A stretch of DNA of 64,000 nucleotides from Microbacterium sp. SORGH_AS_0862. GTDB lineage: Bacteria; Actinomycetota; Actinomycetes; Actinomycetales; Microbacteriaceae. The stretch lies in the NCBI RefSeq assembly GCF_030818795.1, contig NZ_JAUTAY010000001.1, forward strand, positions 1 to 64,000, written 5' to 3'. Positions 46,751 to 56,486 of this stretch are shown piece after piece. The notes under the pieces are model-generated. The model did no database searches and was not told the origin of the DNA. It saw nothing but the letters and a program-made list of their open reading frames with translations. The position numbers and the translations under genes were made by a program. Positions within the stretch are counted from its first letter, which is position 1, and each line of letters starts with the position of its first letter.

Positions 46751-47776
46751 TCAGGCCGCGTAGGGAGCGCGCGTGGCGATGACCGTGACGAGGCGTTCGA
46801 GTGCGAACACGGCGTCGCGGGAGCCGCCCTTGACCTCGGCGTCGGCGCGCGCGGTCGCCTGGATCGCAAGACCGAGCGAGTCCTGGGTCCACCCCGACAG
46901 ATCGCGGCGCGCCCGGTCGACCTGCCAGTCCTTCATGCCCAGCCGTGTCGCGAGCTGCCGGGACGGCTCACGTGTGCCGGCCACTCTGGCCATCGTGCGC
47001 AGCTTCATCGCGATCGCCGCGACCATCGGAACCGGGTCGGCACCGGAGTCGAGTGCCTGCCGCAGCGCGAGGAGCGCCTCTCCGTAGCGACCGGCGATCG
47101 CCGTGTCGGCGACGGTGAAGGCGGAGGTCTCCACGCGACCGCCGTAGTACCGCTCGACGATCTGCTCGGTGATGTCGCCCTCGACATCGTTCACCAGCTG
47201 CTGGCAGGCCGCGGCGAGTTCCGTCAGATCGTCGGAGAACGCCCCGACCAGCGCGCGCAACGCGGCGGGCACGATGCGTCGGCCCGCCTCGCGGAACTCG
47301 CTCGCCGCGAAGTCGTACCGGTCGGAATCGCGTTTGATGGCGGGGCACGCCACCTCGACGCCTCCGCCGGATCCGGACCTGATGGCTTCCAGCAGCTTCT
47401 TGCCCCGCACACTCGCGCCGGTGTGACGCAGGACGACCGTGGCACCCTCCTGCGGGTTCTCCAGGTAGGCCAGTGCCTCCGAAAGGAACGCGTCGGAGCA
47501 CTTCTCGACACTGCGGATGCGCACCAGTCGCGGCTCGCCGAACAGCGACGGCGCGCTCACGGAAAGGAGCGTTCCGGCCGTGTAGTCGGATGCGTCGATG
47601 TCGGAGATCTCAAGGCTCGGGTCTTCGGCACGGAGGTAGTCGCGGAGCCTGGCCGTGGCGCGCTCCGCGCAGACCTCCTCCGGGCCGGAGATCAGCACGA
47701 TCGGCGCCGGCTCCGGGGTCCGCCACGACTGCTGCGGGATCGCACTGCGTGTCGGGGTGGACTTTCGGATCGCCAT
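46751..47776 (-). CDS. holA: DNA polymerase III subunit delta
   Basis: This 341-residue clamp-loader subunit opens the beta sliding clamp. The N-terminal AAA-like domain begins PIVLISGPEEVCAERATARLRDYL, and SAPSLFGEPRLVRI is the beta-contacting block. The C-terminal collar domain holds FTVADTAIAGRYGEALLALRQAL. The start at ATG 47776 (MAIRKSTPTRS) is preceded by GGGAGG without spacing. The first 85 nt overlap the 3' end of comEC in another frame, an unusually long overlap in this window; a later start would remove conserved residues. Confidence 0.93.
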   Translation of the reverse strand: MAIRKSTPTRSAIPQQSWRTPEPAPIVLISGPEEVCAERATARLRDYLRAEDPSLEISDIDASDYTAGTLLSVSAPSLFGEPRLVRIRSVEKCSDAFLSEALAYLENPQEGATVVLRHTGASVRGKKLLEAIRSGSGGGVEVACPAIKRDSDRYDFAASEFREAGRRIVPAALRALVGAFSDDLTELAAACQQLVNDVEGDITEQIVERYYGGRVETSAFTVADTAIAGRYGEALLALRQALDSGADPVPMVAAIAMKLRTMARVAGTREPSRQLATRLGMKDWQVDRARRDLSGWTQDSLGLAIQATARADAEVKGGSRDAVFALERLVTVIATRAPYAA

Positions 47777-50097
47777 CCTCCCAGCCTACCGAGGGCGGCC
47801 GACGCCGCCTCCGTCCGCTCCCGCCACACTGTCGTGCGCCCGTCGTCCATCCCCACGAGGATGAGGCCGTCGAGGTCGGTGCGCGCCACGGTCGTGCCCT
47901 GAGCCGACAGGATGCCGAGGATCTCTGCTCGCGGATGCCCGTAATCGTTGCCGGCTCCCACGCCGATCAACGCGAGAGCCGGAGCGACCTGGCGCTGCAG
48001 CCCCGCATCCTGATCCGCCGAGCCGTGGTGCGCGACCTTGAGGACGTCGTAGGGCGCCCGCAGCTGTCCGCTCGCACGGAGGGCCCGCTGGGCGTCGGCA
48101 CCCAGGTCGCCCAGCATGAGCGTGCGCGGCACCCCGCCTCCCCCGATCTCGACGATGACGCTCGCGTCGTTGCCCGGCGCCACGGCGTCCTCCGACGGCC
48201 CCAGGATCCGCCATCGCGCAGCTCCCAGCGCGCCCTCCATCCCTGCTGCCGCGGCGGCGACATCCCGCGCGCCGACCGCGCGCACCCGCGCGGCTTCTCG
48301 CTCGTCGGCGGGACCGTGCATCAGAACGCCCACGGGCGCCGGAACGCCGTCGAGGCCGCCCACGTGGTCGATGTCGAAATGGGTGAGCACCAGGAGGTCG
48401 ATCCGCGTGATCCCCAGCCTCGCGAGACAGGAGGCGAGCACCTCGGGTTCGGGGCCGGTGTCGACGAGCATGACGGCGCCGGCGGAGCGGACCACGACGG
48501 CGTCGCCCTGCCCGACGTCGCACATGGCGATGCTCCAGTCTTGCGGCGTCGTCAGCGGAACGACGACGGTTGCGATCACGAGGGTGCCCGCCGTCGCCGC
48601 CGCAACGGCAGCGGTCATCACGGCCGCGATCCCGCGGGCGACGCGAGCGACGCGAGCTCGTCCTGGCGGAAGCAGGAGCACCGTGCCGGCCGATGTCACC
48701 ACGACGAGGCCGACGAGCCCGGGGAGGCCTTCCGCCCACGGCAACGTCCGCGCGGGCAGAGCGTCCACAGCACCCGCGATGCCCGCGATCCACGCCGCCG
48801 GCAGCCAGGTGAGGGCGGTCAGCCCCGCCTGCAGCACGGGCACGGGTCCCGCGAGGCACGCTGCCAGCCCGAGCACGGTCGCGACCGGCGCCGCCGGTGC
48901 GGCCAGGAGATTCGCGGGCACCCCGTATACGGCGACACCGGGGCTGACGAGCACGATGAGGGGGCCGCACACGAGCTGCGCCGAAAGCGGTACGGCCAGT
49001 GCCAGCGCGAGGGATGCGGGCAGATACCTGCCGAGGCCCCGTGCGAGAGGCGGGGCGAGCACGAGCAGCGCGCCCGTGGCCGCCGCCGACAGCGCGAACC
49101 CCAATGACAGCGCCAGCCACGGATCGGCGGCCAGCAGCACGCACACAGCCAGAGCGAGAAGGGCGAGTCCGCTCCCCCGCCGTCCGAGCAGCAGAGCGAG
49201 CATGGCGATCGCGGACATCGTCGCCGCGCGGACGACGCTGGGTTCGGGCGTCACCAGCACGACGAAGCCCCCGAGCGCCGACAGCCCGGCGACCACGCGT
49301 CCCGTGCGCCCGATCCCGCACCGGCCCGCGAGGAGGAATGCGAGCCCCACCACGATGGCGCAGTTCGCACCCGAGACGGCGGTGAGGTGAGTGAGCGACG
49401 CGGCGCGCATCTGCTGCTCCAGCTCGGCGTCGACGCCGCCGGTGTCGCCGACGGCGAGCCCGGGGATGAGGCCCGCACCGGGTGCGGGCAGCCCCACCGT
49501 CGACGCAGCGAGCCGTTCACGCAGCCAGGCGGATGCGGCCGCCACCCCCTCCGGCGGCCGCACCAGCTCGACCCGCTCGGCGCGCACGACGAGCACGGCA
49601 CGGTCGCCGGGTCCGGCCGCGAAGGCCCCACCGTCGATCCGCACGACGGCGCCCATCTCAGCCCCGTCCGGGCGCTCCGACATCAAGACCGTCACCGGCA
49701 CCCCGGCGGCGACAGGCTCGCGTCCGGCGGAGACCGACACGGTCACCGCATCCGTTCGGAAGCCGAGCGACGTCGCCTCGATCTTGCCGACGATCGTGAC
49801 CTCACCGCTCAGCCGGTGTCCGTCGCCCACCTCGATCGCCGCTGCGCGGGACGGATCCTGCGCGGCCACCGACACCGCCGGGATCGCGGCCAGCAGCAGG
49901 GCGAGCGTCGCGAGAGTCCACATCCGCTTCCGCCCCGATGGTCGGATCAGCGTCGCCGTCATCGCGGTCATCACGGCACCGCCACCGCACAGCAGAGCCA
50001 GAACCGCCCCCGTCTCCGGCCGCGTGATCGCGAAAGCGGCGACGATCCAGGAGAGGGCACCAGCGGGCACCAGCCGCCACGCGCGCCGGTCCATCAC
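47692..50097 (-). CDS. comEC: DNA internalization protein ComEC/Rec2
   Basis: This 801-residue membrane protein is expected to form the channel for single-stranded DNA uptake. It has an N-terminal DUF4131-like region with an OB-like segment, a competence domain with multiple helices (including LTHLTAVSGANCAIVVGLAF near residue 235) and a C-terminal metallo-beta-lactamase-like domain with THFDIDHVGG near 570 and KVAHHGS. The last 30 residues are Arg/Ser-rich and overlap holA. It overlaps comEA by 4 nt. No type IV pilus genes are in the window, so actual competence is not shown. Confidence 0.93.
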   Translation of the reverse strand: MMDRRAWRLVPAGALSWIVAAFAITRPETGAVLALLCGGGAVMTAMTATLIRPSGRKRMWTLATLALLLAAIPAVSVAAQDPSRAAAIEVGDGHRLSGEVTIVGKIEATSLGFRTDAVTVSVSAGREPVAAGVPVTVLMSERPDGAEMGAVVRIDGGAFAAGPGDRAVLVVRAERVELVRPPEGVAAASAWLRERLAASTVGLPAPGAGLIPGLAVGDTGGVDAELEQQMRAASLTHLTAVSGANCAIVVGLAFLLAGRCGIGRTGRVVAGLSALGGFVVLVTPEPSVVRAATMSAIAMLALLLGRRGSGLALLALAVCVLLAADPWLALSLGFALSAAATGALLVLAPPLARGLGRYLPASLALALAVPLSAQLVCGPLIVLVSPGVAVYGVPANLLAAPAAPVATVLGLAACLAGPVPVLQAGLTALTWLPAAWIAGIAGAVDALPARTLPWAEGLPGLVGLVVVTSAGTVLLLPPGRARVARVARGIAAVMTAAVAAATAGTLVIATVVVPLTTPQDWSIAMCDVGQGDAVVVRSAGAVMLVDTGPEPEVLASCLARLGITRIDLLVLTHFDIDHVGGLDGVPAPVGVLMHGPADEREAARVRAVGARDVAAAAAGMEGALGAARWRILGPSEDAVAPGNDASVIVEIGGGGVPRTLMLGDLGADAQRALRASGQLRAPYDVLKVAHHGSADQDAGLQRQVAPALALIGVGAGNDYGHPRAEILGILSAQGTTVARTDLDGLILVGMDDGRTTVWRERTEAASAALGRLGGWRSESPPRHAVRSRSSRGGPRSRRRSC

Positions 50098-50681
50098 ACC
50101 GTCACGAGATCGCGGAGACCGGAGAGCATCTTCTCGCCGATCCCGGCCACCCCGAGGAGATCGTCGACACTCGTGAAGGGGCCGTTCTGCTCCCGCCAGT
50201 CCACGATCCGCTGCGCGATGGCCGGTCCGATGCGCGGCAACTCATCGAGCTGTTCCACCCCCGCGGTGTTGAGGTTGATCGGGCCGCCGCCTGCGCTCTC
50301 GCCACCGCCCGCCCCCGCGGGCGGCGCCTGCCCGACCTCGAGCACGACGAGCTGCTCGCCGTCGCTGAGGGGCCGGGCGAGGTTCACCGCGGCCGTGTCG
50401 GCGTTCTCGCCGAACCCGCCCGCCGCCGAGATCGCGTCGGCGACCCGCGAGCCCGACGCCAGCACGTAGAGCCCTGGCGCAGCAACCGCACCCGAGACGT
50501 GCACATAGACCTCTGAGACGTCTGCCGCTGCGGTGGGCGTCGCGACCGGGACCGGCGGAGGCACCGCGGCGCTCCGGAGCACCCCCACCACGACCGTCAC
50601 CGCCAACACCAGCAGTGCCAGCACGATGACGGCGCCGATGCCCAGACGCACACGTCCTGCGGCATCGGATGCGGACTTCAC
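50094..50681 (-). CDS. comEA: ComEA family helix-hairpin-helix DNA-binding protein
   Basis: This 195-residue protein has one N-terminal membrane anchor (about residues 15-37), a Pro/Ala linker, an SLBB-like domain (VYVHVSGAVAAPGLYVLASGSRVADAI) and a C-terminal helix-hairpin-helix pair: INLNTAGVEQLDELPRIGPAIAQRIVDWRE then VAGIGEKMLSGLRDLV. It should bind incoming duplex DNA outside the membrane for ComEC. The GTG at 50681 has TAGCGT (50688-50693 reverse) ending 6 nt upstream, so it is probably leaderless. Confidence 0.93.
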   Translation of the reverse strand: MKSASDAAGRVRLGIGAVIVLALLVLAVTVVVGVLRSAAVPPPVPVATPTAAADVSEVYVHVSGAVAAPGLYVLASGSRVADAISAAGGFGENADTAAVNLARPLSDGEQLVVLEVGQAPPAGAGGGESAGGGPINLNTAGVEQLDELPRIGPAIAQRIVDWREQNGPFTSVDDLLGVAGIGEKMLSGLRDLVTV

Positions 50682-50715
50682 ACGCCCACGCTAGGAATCA
50701 GGACCCCGGCCCGAA

Positions 50716-50759
50716 CGGAGGAACCCCCGCGGTGTGCATGCACCGCGGGGGTTCCTCCG
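50716..50759 (-). terminator. Strong terminator downstream of leuS
   Basis: A 19-bp perfect stem (50716-50734 with 50741-50759) encloses the 6-nt loop TGCATG. It sits 18 nt past the leuS stop and just ahead of the comEA promoter, so it insulates the two transcription units. No U-run follows. Confidence 0.85.
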
Positions 50760-50777
50760 ATGGGGAGAGCAGCTCGC

Positions 50778-53366
50778 TCAGCGCGTGCTGAAGCTCACGA
50801 CCTTCGGCGGCCGCACGATCGCCCGCACGATCTCGCGATCACCGAGAGCGCGCTGCACGCGGACGTCCTCGCGGGCCAGCCGCTCGAGCTCCTCGCCGCC
50901 GATCTTGGCCGACACGTCCAGCGTCGCGCGCACCTTGCCGTCGATCTGGACGACGGCGGTGACGGTGTCCTCCACCAGGAGCGTGCCGTCGGGCTGACGC
51001 CAGGACGCGAGACCGACGGACGGCTCGTAGCCCAGCTGGGACCACATCTCCTCAGCCGTGTGCGGCGCGAACAGGTCGAGGATCATCGCGGTGGCCTCGG
51101 CGGCCTCGCGCACGGCGGGGTCCGCCGCGCCCGCACCGGAGTCGATCGTCTTGCGCGTGGCGTTGACGAGCTCCATGAGGCGCGCGACGACGACATTGAA
51201 CTTCGTCTGCTCGATGAGCGAGGGCGCGTCCGCCCACAGACGGTGCGTGACGCGACGCAGCGCGGTGTCGCCCTCGGCCCACACCGCATCCGTGGGGCTG
51301 GAGACCTCACCCGCGATGCGCAGCGCGCGCGCGAGGAACTTCGTGGCACCGGTCGTCGAGACGTCCTTCCAGTCCTTGTCGTCCTCCACGGGACCCGCGA
51401 AGGCGAGTCCGACGCGCAGCGCGTCGGCACCGTGCGCGTCGAGCTCGTCCTGGAACAGCACGAGGTTGCCCTTGCTCTTGGACATCTTGGCGCCGTCGAG
51501 GATGACCATGCCCTGGTTGATCAGGCTGGAGAAGGGCTCGGTGAAGTCGACGTAGCCCATGTCGTAGAGCGCCTTGACGATGAACCGTGCGTAGAGCAGG
51601 TGCAGGATCGCGTGCTCGACGCCGCCGATGTAGAAGTCCACCGGCGCCCACTTCGAGGCCTCACGACCCGAGAAGGCTGCGTCGGGGTCACCCGGCGAGA
51701 GGAAGCGGAGGTAGTACCAGGAGCTGTCGACGAAGGTGTCCATCGTGTCCGGGTCGCGGCGCATGGGCTCGCCGGTCTCTGGGTCGCTCGCCTGCACCCA
51801 CTCGGTCGCACCACCCAATGGCGAGGTGCCCTGCGGCAGCAGGTTGAGCCCTTCAGGGTCGGGAAGGCGCACGGGAAGCTGGTCGTCGGGCACGGGAACG
51901 ATACGGCCGTCGTCGCCGTGCAGCATCGGGATGGGGGTGCCCCAGAACCGCTGGCGCGAGATCAGCCAGTCGCGCAGACGATAGGTCTTCGCCGCGCGGC
52001 CCGTCCCGGCTGCGGTCAGCTCCTCGATGGCGCGCGCGATCGCGTTGCGCTTGCTCAGGCCGTTGAGGCTGCCGGAGTTGATGAGGCGGCCGTCTCCGCT
52101 GAGTGCGACACCGGTGCGCACCGGGTCGATGTCCTCGAGGGCGTCGGTGCCCTCGAACGGGTCGATCGGGTTGCCGTCTGCGTCGAGCTCGATGACGGGC
52201 ACCGCACCCGTGATGGGAGCCGTCGTGTCGACGACGATCTTCACCGGCAGGTCGAACGCACGCGCGAAGTCGAGATCGCGCTGGTCGTGCGCAGGCACGG
52301 CCATGACCGCACCGTGACCGTAGTCGGCCAGGACGTAGTCGGCCGCCCAGATCGGCAGGCGCTCCCCGTTGATGGGGTTGATCGCGTAACGGTCGAGGAA
52401 CACGCCCGTCTTGGGACGGTCGGCGTTCTGCCGCTCCACATCCGTCGTCTGCTGCACCTGGGAGAGGTACGCCTGGAAGCGCTCGCGCGCCTCGGGACCT
52501 GCGCCCGCCGCCAGCTCCGCTGCGAGGTCGGAGTCGGGCGCGACGACCATGAAGGTGGCGCCGTGCAGCGTGTCGGGGCGCGTCGAGAACACCGTGACCT
52601 TCTCGGCACGGCCTTCGATCTCGAAGTCGATGTCGGCGCCGACCGAGCGGCCGATCCAGTTGCGCTGCATCTGGATGACCTTGTGCGGCCAGAAACCCTC
52701 GAGCTGATTGAGGTCGTCGAGCAGCCGGTCGGCGTAATCGGTGATCCGGAAGTACCACTGGGTCAGCTTCTTCTTGACGACCAGGGCGCCGCAGCGCTCA
52801 CAGTGCCCGTCGACGACCTGCTCGTTGGCGAGCACGGTCTGATCGTGCGTGCACCAGTTGACCGGGCTCTCCTTGCGGTAGGCCAGGCCCCGCTCGTAGA
52901 GCTTCTGGAAGAGCCACTGGTTCCAGCGGTAGTACTCCGGGTCGCTCGTGTGCAGGACACGGCTCCAGTCGAAGGAGACGCCGTAGGCCTTGAGGCTCTC
53001 CTTCTGCTGGGCGATGTTGTCGTACGTCCAGGTGACGGGGTTCGCGCCGCGCTTGATGGCCGCGTTCTCGGCCGGGAGACCGAACGAGTCCCACCCGATC
53101 GGATGCAGCACGTTGTACCCGCGGTGACGCCAGAAGCGGGCGACGATGTCCGAGTAGAGGTAGTTCTCGGCGTGCCCCATGTGCAGATCGCCGGACGGGT
53201 AAGGGAACATCGCGAGCACGTACTTGCGCGGGCGGGTGTCGTTCTCGCCGCCGGCGCGGAACGGGTCGCTTTCCGCCCAGCGCTGCTGCCACTTGTCCTG
53301 GATGGCGTGGGCGTCGAAGCCGCCGTCGGCGGACGCGCCTGCGGTGTCGGTCGAGGTCGTAGACAC
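50778..53366 (-). CDS. leuS: Leucyl-tRNA synthetase
   Basis: This 862-residue class I synthetase charges tRNA-Leu. HMGH in [14 protein letters not shown] near residue 61 is the HIGH motif and KMSKS near 627 ([11 protein letters not shown]) the second. Between them lie the zinc-type insertion with HCERCGALV and the CP1 editing domain with TMDT and TRPDT-like segments ([13 protein letters not shown]). GTG at 53366 is the likely start. The 63-bp gap upstream holds TATCCT on the reverse strand (53416-53421) as a possible -10. I see no T-box leader. Confidence 0.97.
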   Translation of the reverse strand: MSTTSTDTAGASADGGFDAHAIQDKWQQRWAESDPFRAGGENDTRPRKYVLAMFPYPSGDLHMGHAENYLYSDIVARFWRHRGYNVLHPIGWDSFGLPAENAAIKRGANPVTWTYDNIAQQKESLKAYGVSFDWSRVLHTSDPEYYRWNQWLFQKLYERGLAYRKESPVNWCTHDQTVLANEQVVDGHCERCGALVVKKKLTQWYFRITDYADRLLDDLNQLEGFWPHKVIQMQRNWIGRSVGADIDFEIEGRAEKVTVFSTRPDTLHGATFMVVAPDSDLAAELAAGAGPEARERFQAYLSQVQQTTDVERQNADRPKTGVFLDRYAINPINGERLPIWAADYVLADYGHGAVMAVPAHDQRDLDFARAFDLPVKIVVDTTAPITGAVPVIELDADGNPIDPFEGTDALEDIDPVRTGVALSGDGRLINSGSLNGLSKRNAIARAIEELTAAGTGRAAKTYRLRDWLISRQRFWGTPIPMLHGDDGRIVPVPDDQLPVRLPDPEGLNLLPQGTSPLGGATEWVQASDPETGEPMRRDPDTMDTFVDSSWYYLRFLSPGDPDAAFSGREASKWAPVDFYIGGVEHAILHLLYARFIVKALYDMGYVDFTEPFSSLINQGMVILDGAKMSKSKGNLVLFQDELDAHGADALRVGLAFAGPVEDDKDWKDVSTTGATKFLARALRIAGEVSSPTDAVWAEGDTALRRVTHRLWADAPSLIEQTKFNVVVARLMELVNATRKTIDSGAGAADPAVREAAEATAMILDLFAPHTAEEMWSQLGYEPSVGLASWRQPDGTLLVEDTVTAVVQIDGKVRATLDVSAKIGGEELERLAREDVRVQRALGDREIVRAIVRPPKVVSFSTR

Positions 53367-53429
53367 AGAGGGACCAATCGTGGAGTTTCGGGGAGGTGCG
53401 CAAGGCGCAAATTTCAGGATACCCGACCC

Positions 53430-54713
53430 CTAACCACCCCAGTCGGCCGGGAGCGTCGCCCCCGCCGCACGCAGCGGCGCAGTGGCCTTCAGCGCCACCT
53501 CCGCGACCTCGGCGGCCACCTCCGACGACCAGGTGATGCCGCCGCCCGCGCCCACATAGGCACCCCGGGGATGCGTGACGAGGGTGCGGATCGTCATGGC
53601 CAGATCGAACGCACCGTCATCGCCCACCCAGCCGGCGCAGCCGGAGAAGGCACCCCGCGGCGCGCCCTCGATGTCGTGCAGCAGGGTCATCGCCGACAGT
53701 TTGGGTGCCCCCGTCATGCTGCCCGCGGGAAACACCGCCTTCAGCATCTCCCCCAGCGTGACGCCCGGATGCGGCACCCCGCTGACCGAGCTCACGAGTT
53801 GATGCACACGTGGATACGTCTCGACCTCCAGGAGGCGGTCGACGCTCACCGTCGCCGGATCGCACACGCGCGCCAGGTCGTTGCGCATCAGGTCCACGAT
53901 CATCACGTTCTCGGCACGCTCCTTGGGGTCGGCCGCGAGCTCGGCGGCGAGGGCGGCGTCCGCCTCGGGCGTCGCGCCACGAGGACGGGTCCCCTTGATC
54001 GGATGCGTGCTGACGCGTCCATCGCGCGCGAGCAGGAAGCGCTCCGGACTCGCACCGGCCAGCGCGATCCCGCCGCTTCGGATCAGCAGTCCATGATGCG
54101 AGGGGGTGTCGGCCCGAAGCGCGGCGTAGGCGTCGAGCGCATCGACCTCGCCGACCACGTCGAAGCGCGTCGTCAGACACAGCAGGTACGCATCCCCGCG
54201 ACCGATGGCCGCGATGGCCGTACGGATGTCGTCCGCGTAGCGGGATGCATCGACCCGCGCGATCGCCGCGCCCCGATCGGGCACCGCCGCCGGGGCGACC
54301 GGGGTCGCCGACGTGATGCGCTCGGCCCAGGCATCGGCATCCTCGCCGCTGACCCACGTCACGCCGGCGGCGTGATCGAAGGTCACGAGCGTGCGCACCC
54401 TCATCCAGCTCTCACGCGGCATGTCGTCGGGCGCGACGGGGGCGCCGGCCGCATCCGCGCCGACCTCGTACGAGAGCCATCCGACCCATCCGCTCCGGAA
54501 CGGTCCGGCGGGATGCGGCGCGGTGTCACCCGCCGCGACCTGCACCGCACGCACCTCGGCGCCGTCCACGGGGATGCCGGATCCGATCCAGCTGTAGCCC
54601 GCGCCGGCGTCGGGCCCCGCATCGAGCCAGAACGTGTGGTCGCGCTCGGCGAAGAGTGCGTGGACGGCTGCGGGATCGTTCGCGCCGTGCACGCGGACAG
54701 GGGCAGCGGGCAC
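53430..54713 (-). CDS. pabB: Aminodeoxychorismate synthase component I-like chorismate-binding protein
   Basis: This 427-residue chorismate-binding enzyme has PIKGTRPRG near residue 238, ENVMIVDLMRNDLARVC, and the C-terminal FPAGSMTGAPK and GAGGGITWSS. Lysine in PIKGT is the mark of aminodeoxychorismate synthase (TrpE has PIAGT), so folate precursor synthesis is more likely than tryptophan. The amidotransferase and lyase partners are not adjacent. The GTG at 54713 has TAGCCT (54720-54725 reverse) ending 6 nt upstream. It is divergent from the DedA gene, with 42 bp between start codons. Confidence 0.92.
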   Translation of the reverse strand: MPAAPVRVHGANDPAAVHALFAERDHTFWLDAGPDAGAGYSWIGSGIPVDGAEVRAVQVAAGDTAPHPAGPFRSGWVGWLSYEVGADAAGAPVAPDDMPRESWMRVRTLVTFDHAAGVTWVSGEDADAWAERITSATPVAPAAVPDRGAAIARVDASRYADDIRTAIAAIGRGDAYLLCLTTRFDVVGEVDALDAYAALRADTPSHHGLLIRSGGIALAGASPERFLLARDGRVSTHPIKGTRPRGATPEADAALAAELAADPKERAENVMIVDLMRNDLARVCDPATVSVDRLLEVETYPRVHQLVSSVSGVPHPGVTLGEMLKAVFPAGSMTGAPKLSAMTLLHDIEGAPRGAFSGCAGWVGDDGAFDLAMTIRTLVTHPRGAYVGAGGGITWSSEVAAEVAEVALKATAPLRAAGATLPADWGG

Positions 54714-54755
54714 GCTCCCAGGCTAGCGATACCGCAAGCCTCTAGGCTCGACGGC

Positions 54756-55436
54756 GTGAACGATCTGCTCACCGCGATCCTCGATGCCGTGCGCGAGGTC
54801 GATCCGGTGCTGCGCGTGGTTCTCGCCGGCGTCGCCATCATGCTGGAGACGAGCGTGCTGGTCGGGCTCATCGTCCCGGGCGACACCATCGTCATCGTCG
54901 CGGGGACCGCCGTCACCACACCCCTGGAAGCCGTCCTCCTCGGCGCTGCCGTCGTGCTCGGGTCGCTGCTGGGCGAGACGCTCGGGTACCTCCTGGGCCG
55001 CTATCTGGGGCCGTGGCTGCGCAGGTCGCGTCTCGGTCGCCGCATCGGCGAGGAGAACTGGGCCAGATCGGAGCGCTACCTGGAGCGGCGGGGCGGGCCG
55101 GCCATCTTCCTGTCGCGCTTCCTGCCCGTGCTCCACTCGCTCGTGCCGTTGACGGTCGGTATGGCGCGCTTTCCGTATCGCCGGTTCCTCGCCTGGACCG
55201 CGCCGGCATGCATCATCTGGGCGAGCCTCTACATCGGTGTTGCGGCGGCCGCTGCGGGCACCTACCGCGAGCTCTCCGATCGCATCCACTACGCGGGTTA
55301 CATCTTCGTCGCCATCATCGTGACATTCGTCGTGCTGGTGTTCATCGGCAAGAAGGTCATCGAGCGGGTCGAGCGTCGGCACATGGCCGGGCCGGCGTCC
55401 AGCCCGGAGCCCCGAGCGACGGACGTGGAAGACTGA
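54756..55436 (+). CDS. DedA family membrane protein
   Basis: This 226-residue protein of the DedA/SNARE-associated family probably flips undecaprenyl phosphate or phospholipids. It has hydrophobic segments near residues 17-37, 45-70, 135-160 and 180-205, with ETSVLVGLIVPGDTIVIVAG, GYLLGRYLGPWLRR and the arginine motif FLSRFLPVLHSLVPLTVGMARFPYRRFL. GTG at 54756 follows TAGGCT (54743-54748) with 7 nt between. The frame is open far upstream, but only as antisense of leuS and pabB. The next gene starts 4 nt after its stop, so a lipid-related operon is likely. Confidence 0.92.
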   Translation: MNDLLTAILDAVREVDPVLRVVLAGVAIMLETSVLVGLIVPGDTIVIVAGTAVTTPLEAVLLGAAVVLGSLLGETLGYLLGRYLGPWLRRSRLGRRIGEENWARSERYLERRGGPAIFLSRFLPVLHSLVPLTVGMARFPYRRFLAWTAPACIIWASLYIGVAAAAAGTYRELSDRIHYAGYIFVAIIVTFVVLVFIGKKVIERVERRHMAGPASSPEPRATDVED

Positions 55437-55440
55437 GGGG

Positions 55441-56481
55441 GTGGCCGAATCCCGTCGTCCGACCCGTTCCGACAAGATCCTTTGGATCGCCCGACTCGAG
55501 CGCCGGTTTCACGCGTGGCGTGAACGGGGCGCCCGTCGTCGTGGGCGCACACCATCGGCGGCGGCCTTTCCCGGCTACGGTTCACAGCGCTGGGTGCGGG
55601 TGCTCGCACGCGTCGTGATCCCCCCGGTCGGCCGGGACAAGGGCGAGTACGCAGGCATCCGCGGATGGCGGAGCTTCGCCGCGATCCCGGTCGCGTACGG
55701 TCAGGTGCGGGTCACCGTGGGCAGCGAGACGCATGACGTCGTCGCCGACCGCGGCGGCGTCGTGGACGTGGTGCTCCCGGCGACCCTCGAGCCGGGCTGG
55801 CAGACGCTCACGGCGCAGGTGGAGGGCGGTCAGACCACCACGCTGCGCGTGTTCATCGTCTCCGACGTTGCCAGGTTCGGGGTCGTGAGCGACATCGACG
55901 ACACCGTCATGGTCACCGCCATCCCCCGTCCGATGCTCGCGGCCTGGAACTCCTTCGTCGTCAACGAGCACGCACGGCAGCCCGTCCCCGGGATGTCGGT
56001 GCTGCTCGAGCGTGTGACGCGCGAGCATCCCGGCGCCCCCCTGGTCTACCTGTCGACGGGCTCGTGGAACGTCGCCCCGACGCTCACCCGTTTCCTGCGC
56101 CGACATCTCTTCCCCTCCGGCGCCATGCTGCTGACCGACTGGGGGCCGACACACGATCGGTGGTTCCGCAGCGGCCGCGCCCACAAGTCGACCAACCTCA
56201 ACCGACTTGCGCAGGAGTTCCCCGACATCCGCTGGCTGCTCATCGGGGACGACGGGCAGGCCGACGATGCGATCTACACCGAGTTCGCGGGCGCGCATCC
56301 CGCTAACGTGGCCGCCGTCGCCATCCGCCGCCTGACGCCCGCAGAGGCCGTGCTCGCCGGTGGACGGACGGCCGTGAACGACCACTCCGCCGCGAGTGTG
56401 CCGTGGGTCAGCGGCGACGACGGAGCCGAACTGCTCGATCGGCTGGAAGAGACCGGTGTCGTACGCCCGGGCGTAGGCTGA
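55441..56481 (+). CDS. App1-like (DUF2183) phosphatidate phosphatase family protein
   Basis: This 346-residue protein contains the HAD-like active site SDIDDTVMVTAIPR near residues 153-166 (DxDxT), LVYLSTGSWNV and LIGDDGQADDAIYTEF further on. That is the catalytic core of the DUF2183/App1 family, which in yeast hydrolyses phosphatidate. A beta-rich N-terminal region precedes it. GTG at 55441 is 4 nt after the DedA stop. Together with DedA this suggests work on membrane lipid phosphates, which is inference from two family assignments. Confidence 0.88.
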   Translation: MAESRRPTRSDKILWIARLERRFHAWRERGARRRGRTPSAAAFPGYGSQRWVRVLARVVIPPVGRDKGEYAGIRGWRSFAAIPVAYGQVRVTVGSETHDVVADRGGVVDVVLPATLEPGWQTLTAQVEGGQTTTLRVFIVSDVARFGVVSDIDDTVMVTAIPRPMLAAWNSFVVNEHARQPVPGMSVLLERVTREHPGAPLVYLSTGSWNVAPTLTRFLRRHLFPSGAMLLTDWGPTHDRWFRSGRAHKSTNLNRLAQEFPDIRWLLIGDDGQADDAIYTEFAGAHPANVAAVAIRRLTPAEAVLAGGRTAVNDHSAASVPWVSGDDGAELLDRLEETGVVRPGVG

Positions 56482-56486
56482 CCGGC

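Noticed and set aside
47692..47776. Frameshift at the end of comEC
   Set aside because: The metallo-beta-lactamase-like domain is complete before the overlap, and the tail is only a short low-complexity extension, so no frameshift is needed to explain it.
53367..53429. T-box or other leader upstream of leuS
   Set aside because: Only 63 bp separate the genes, too short for a T-box, and no T-box sequence is seen.
50760..54755. Very long forward-strand open frame opposite leuS and pabB
   Set aside because: It is the antisense shadow of strongly coding reverse-strand genes, as is usual at this GC content. Only its end, from GTG at 54756, is a real gene (DedA).
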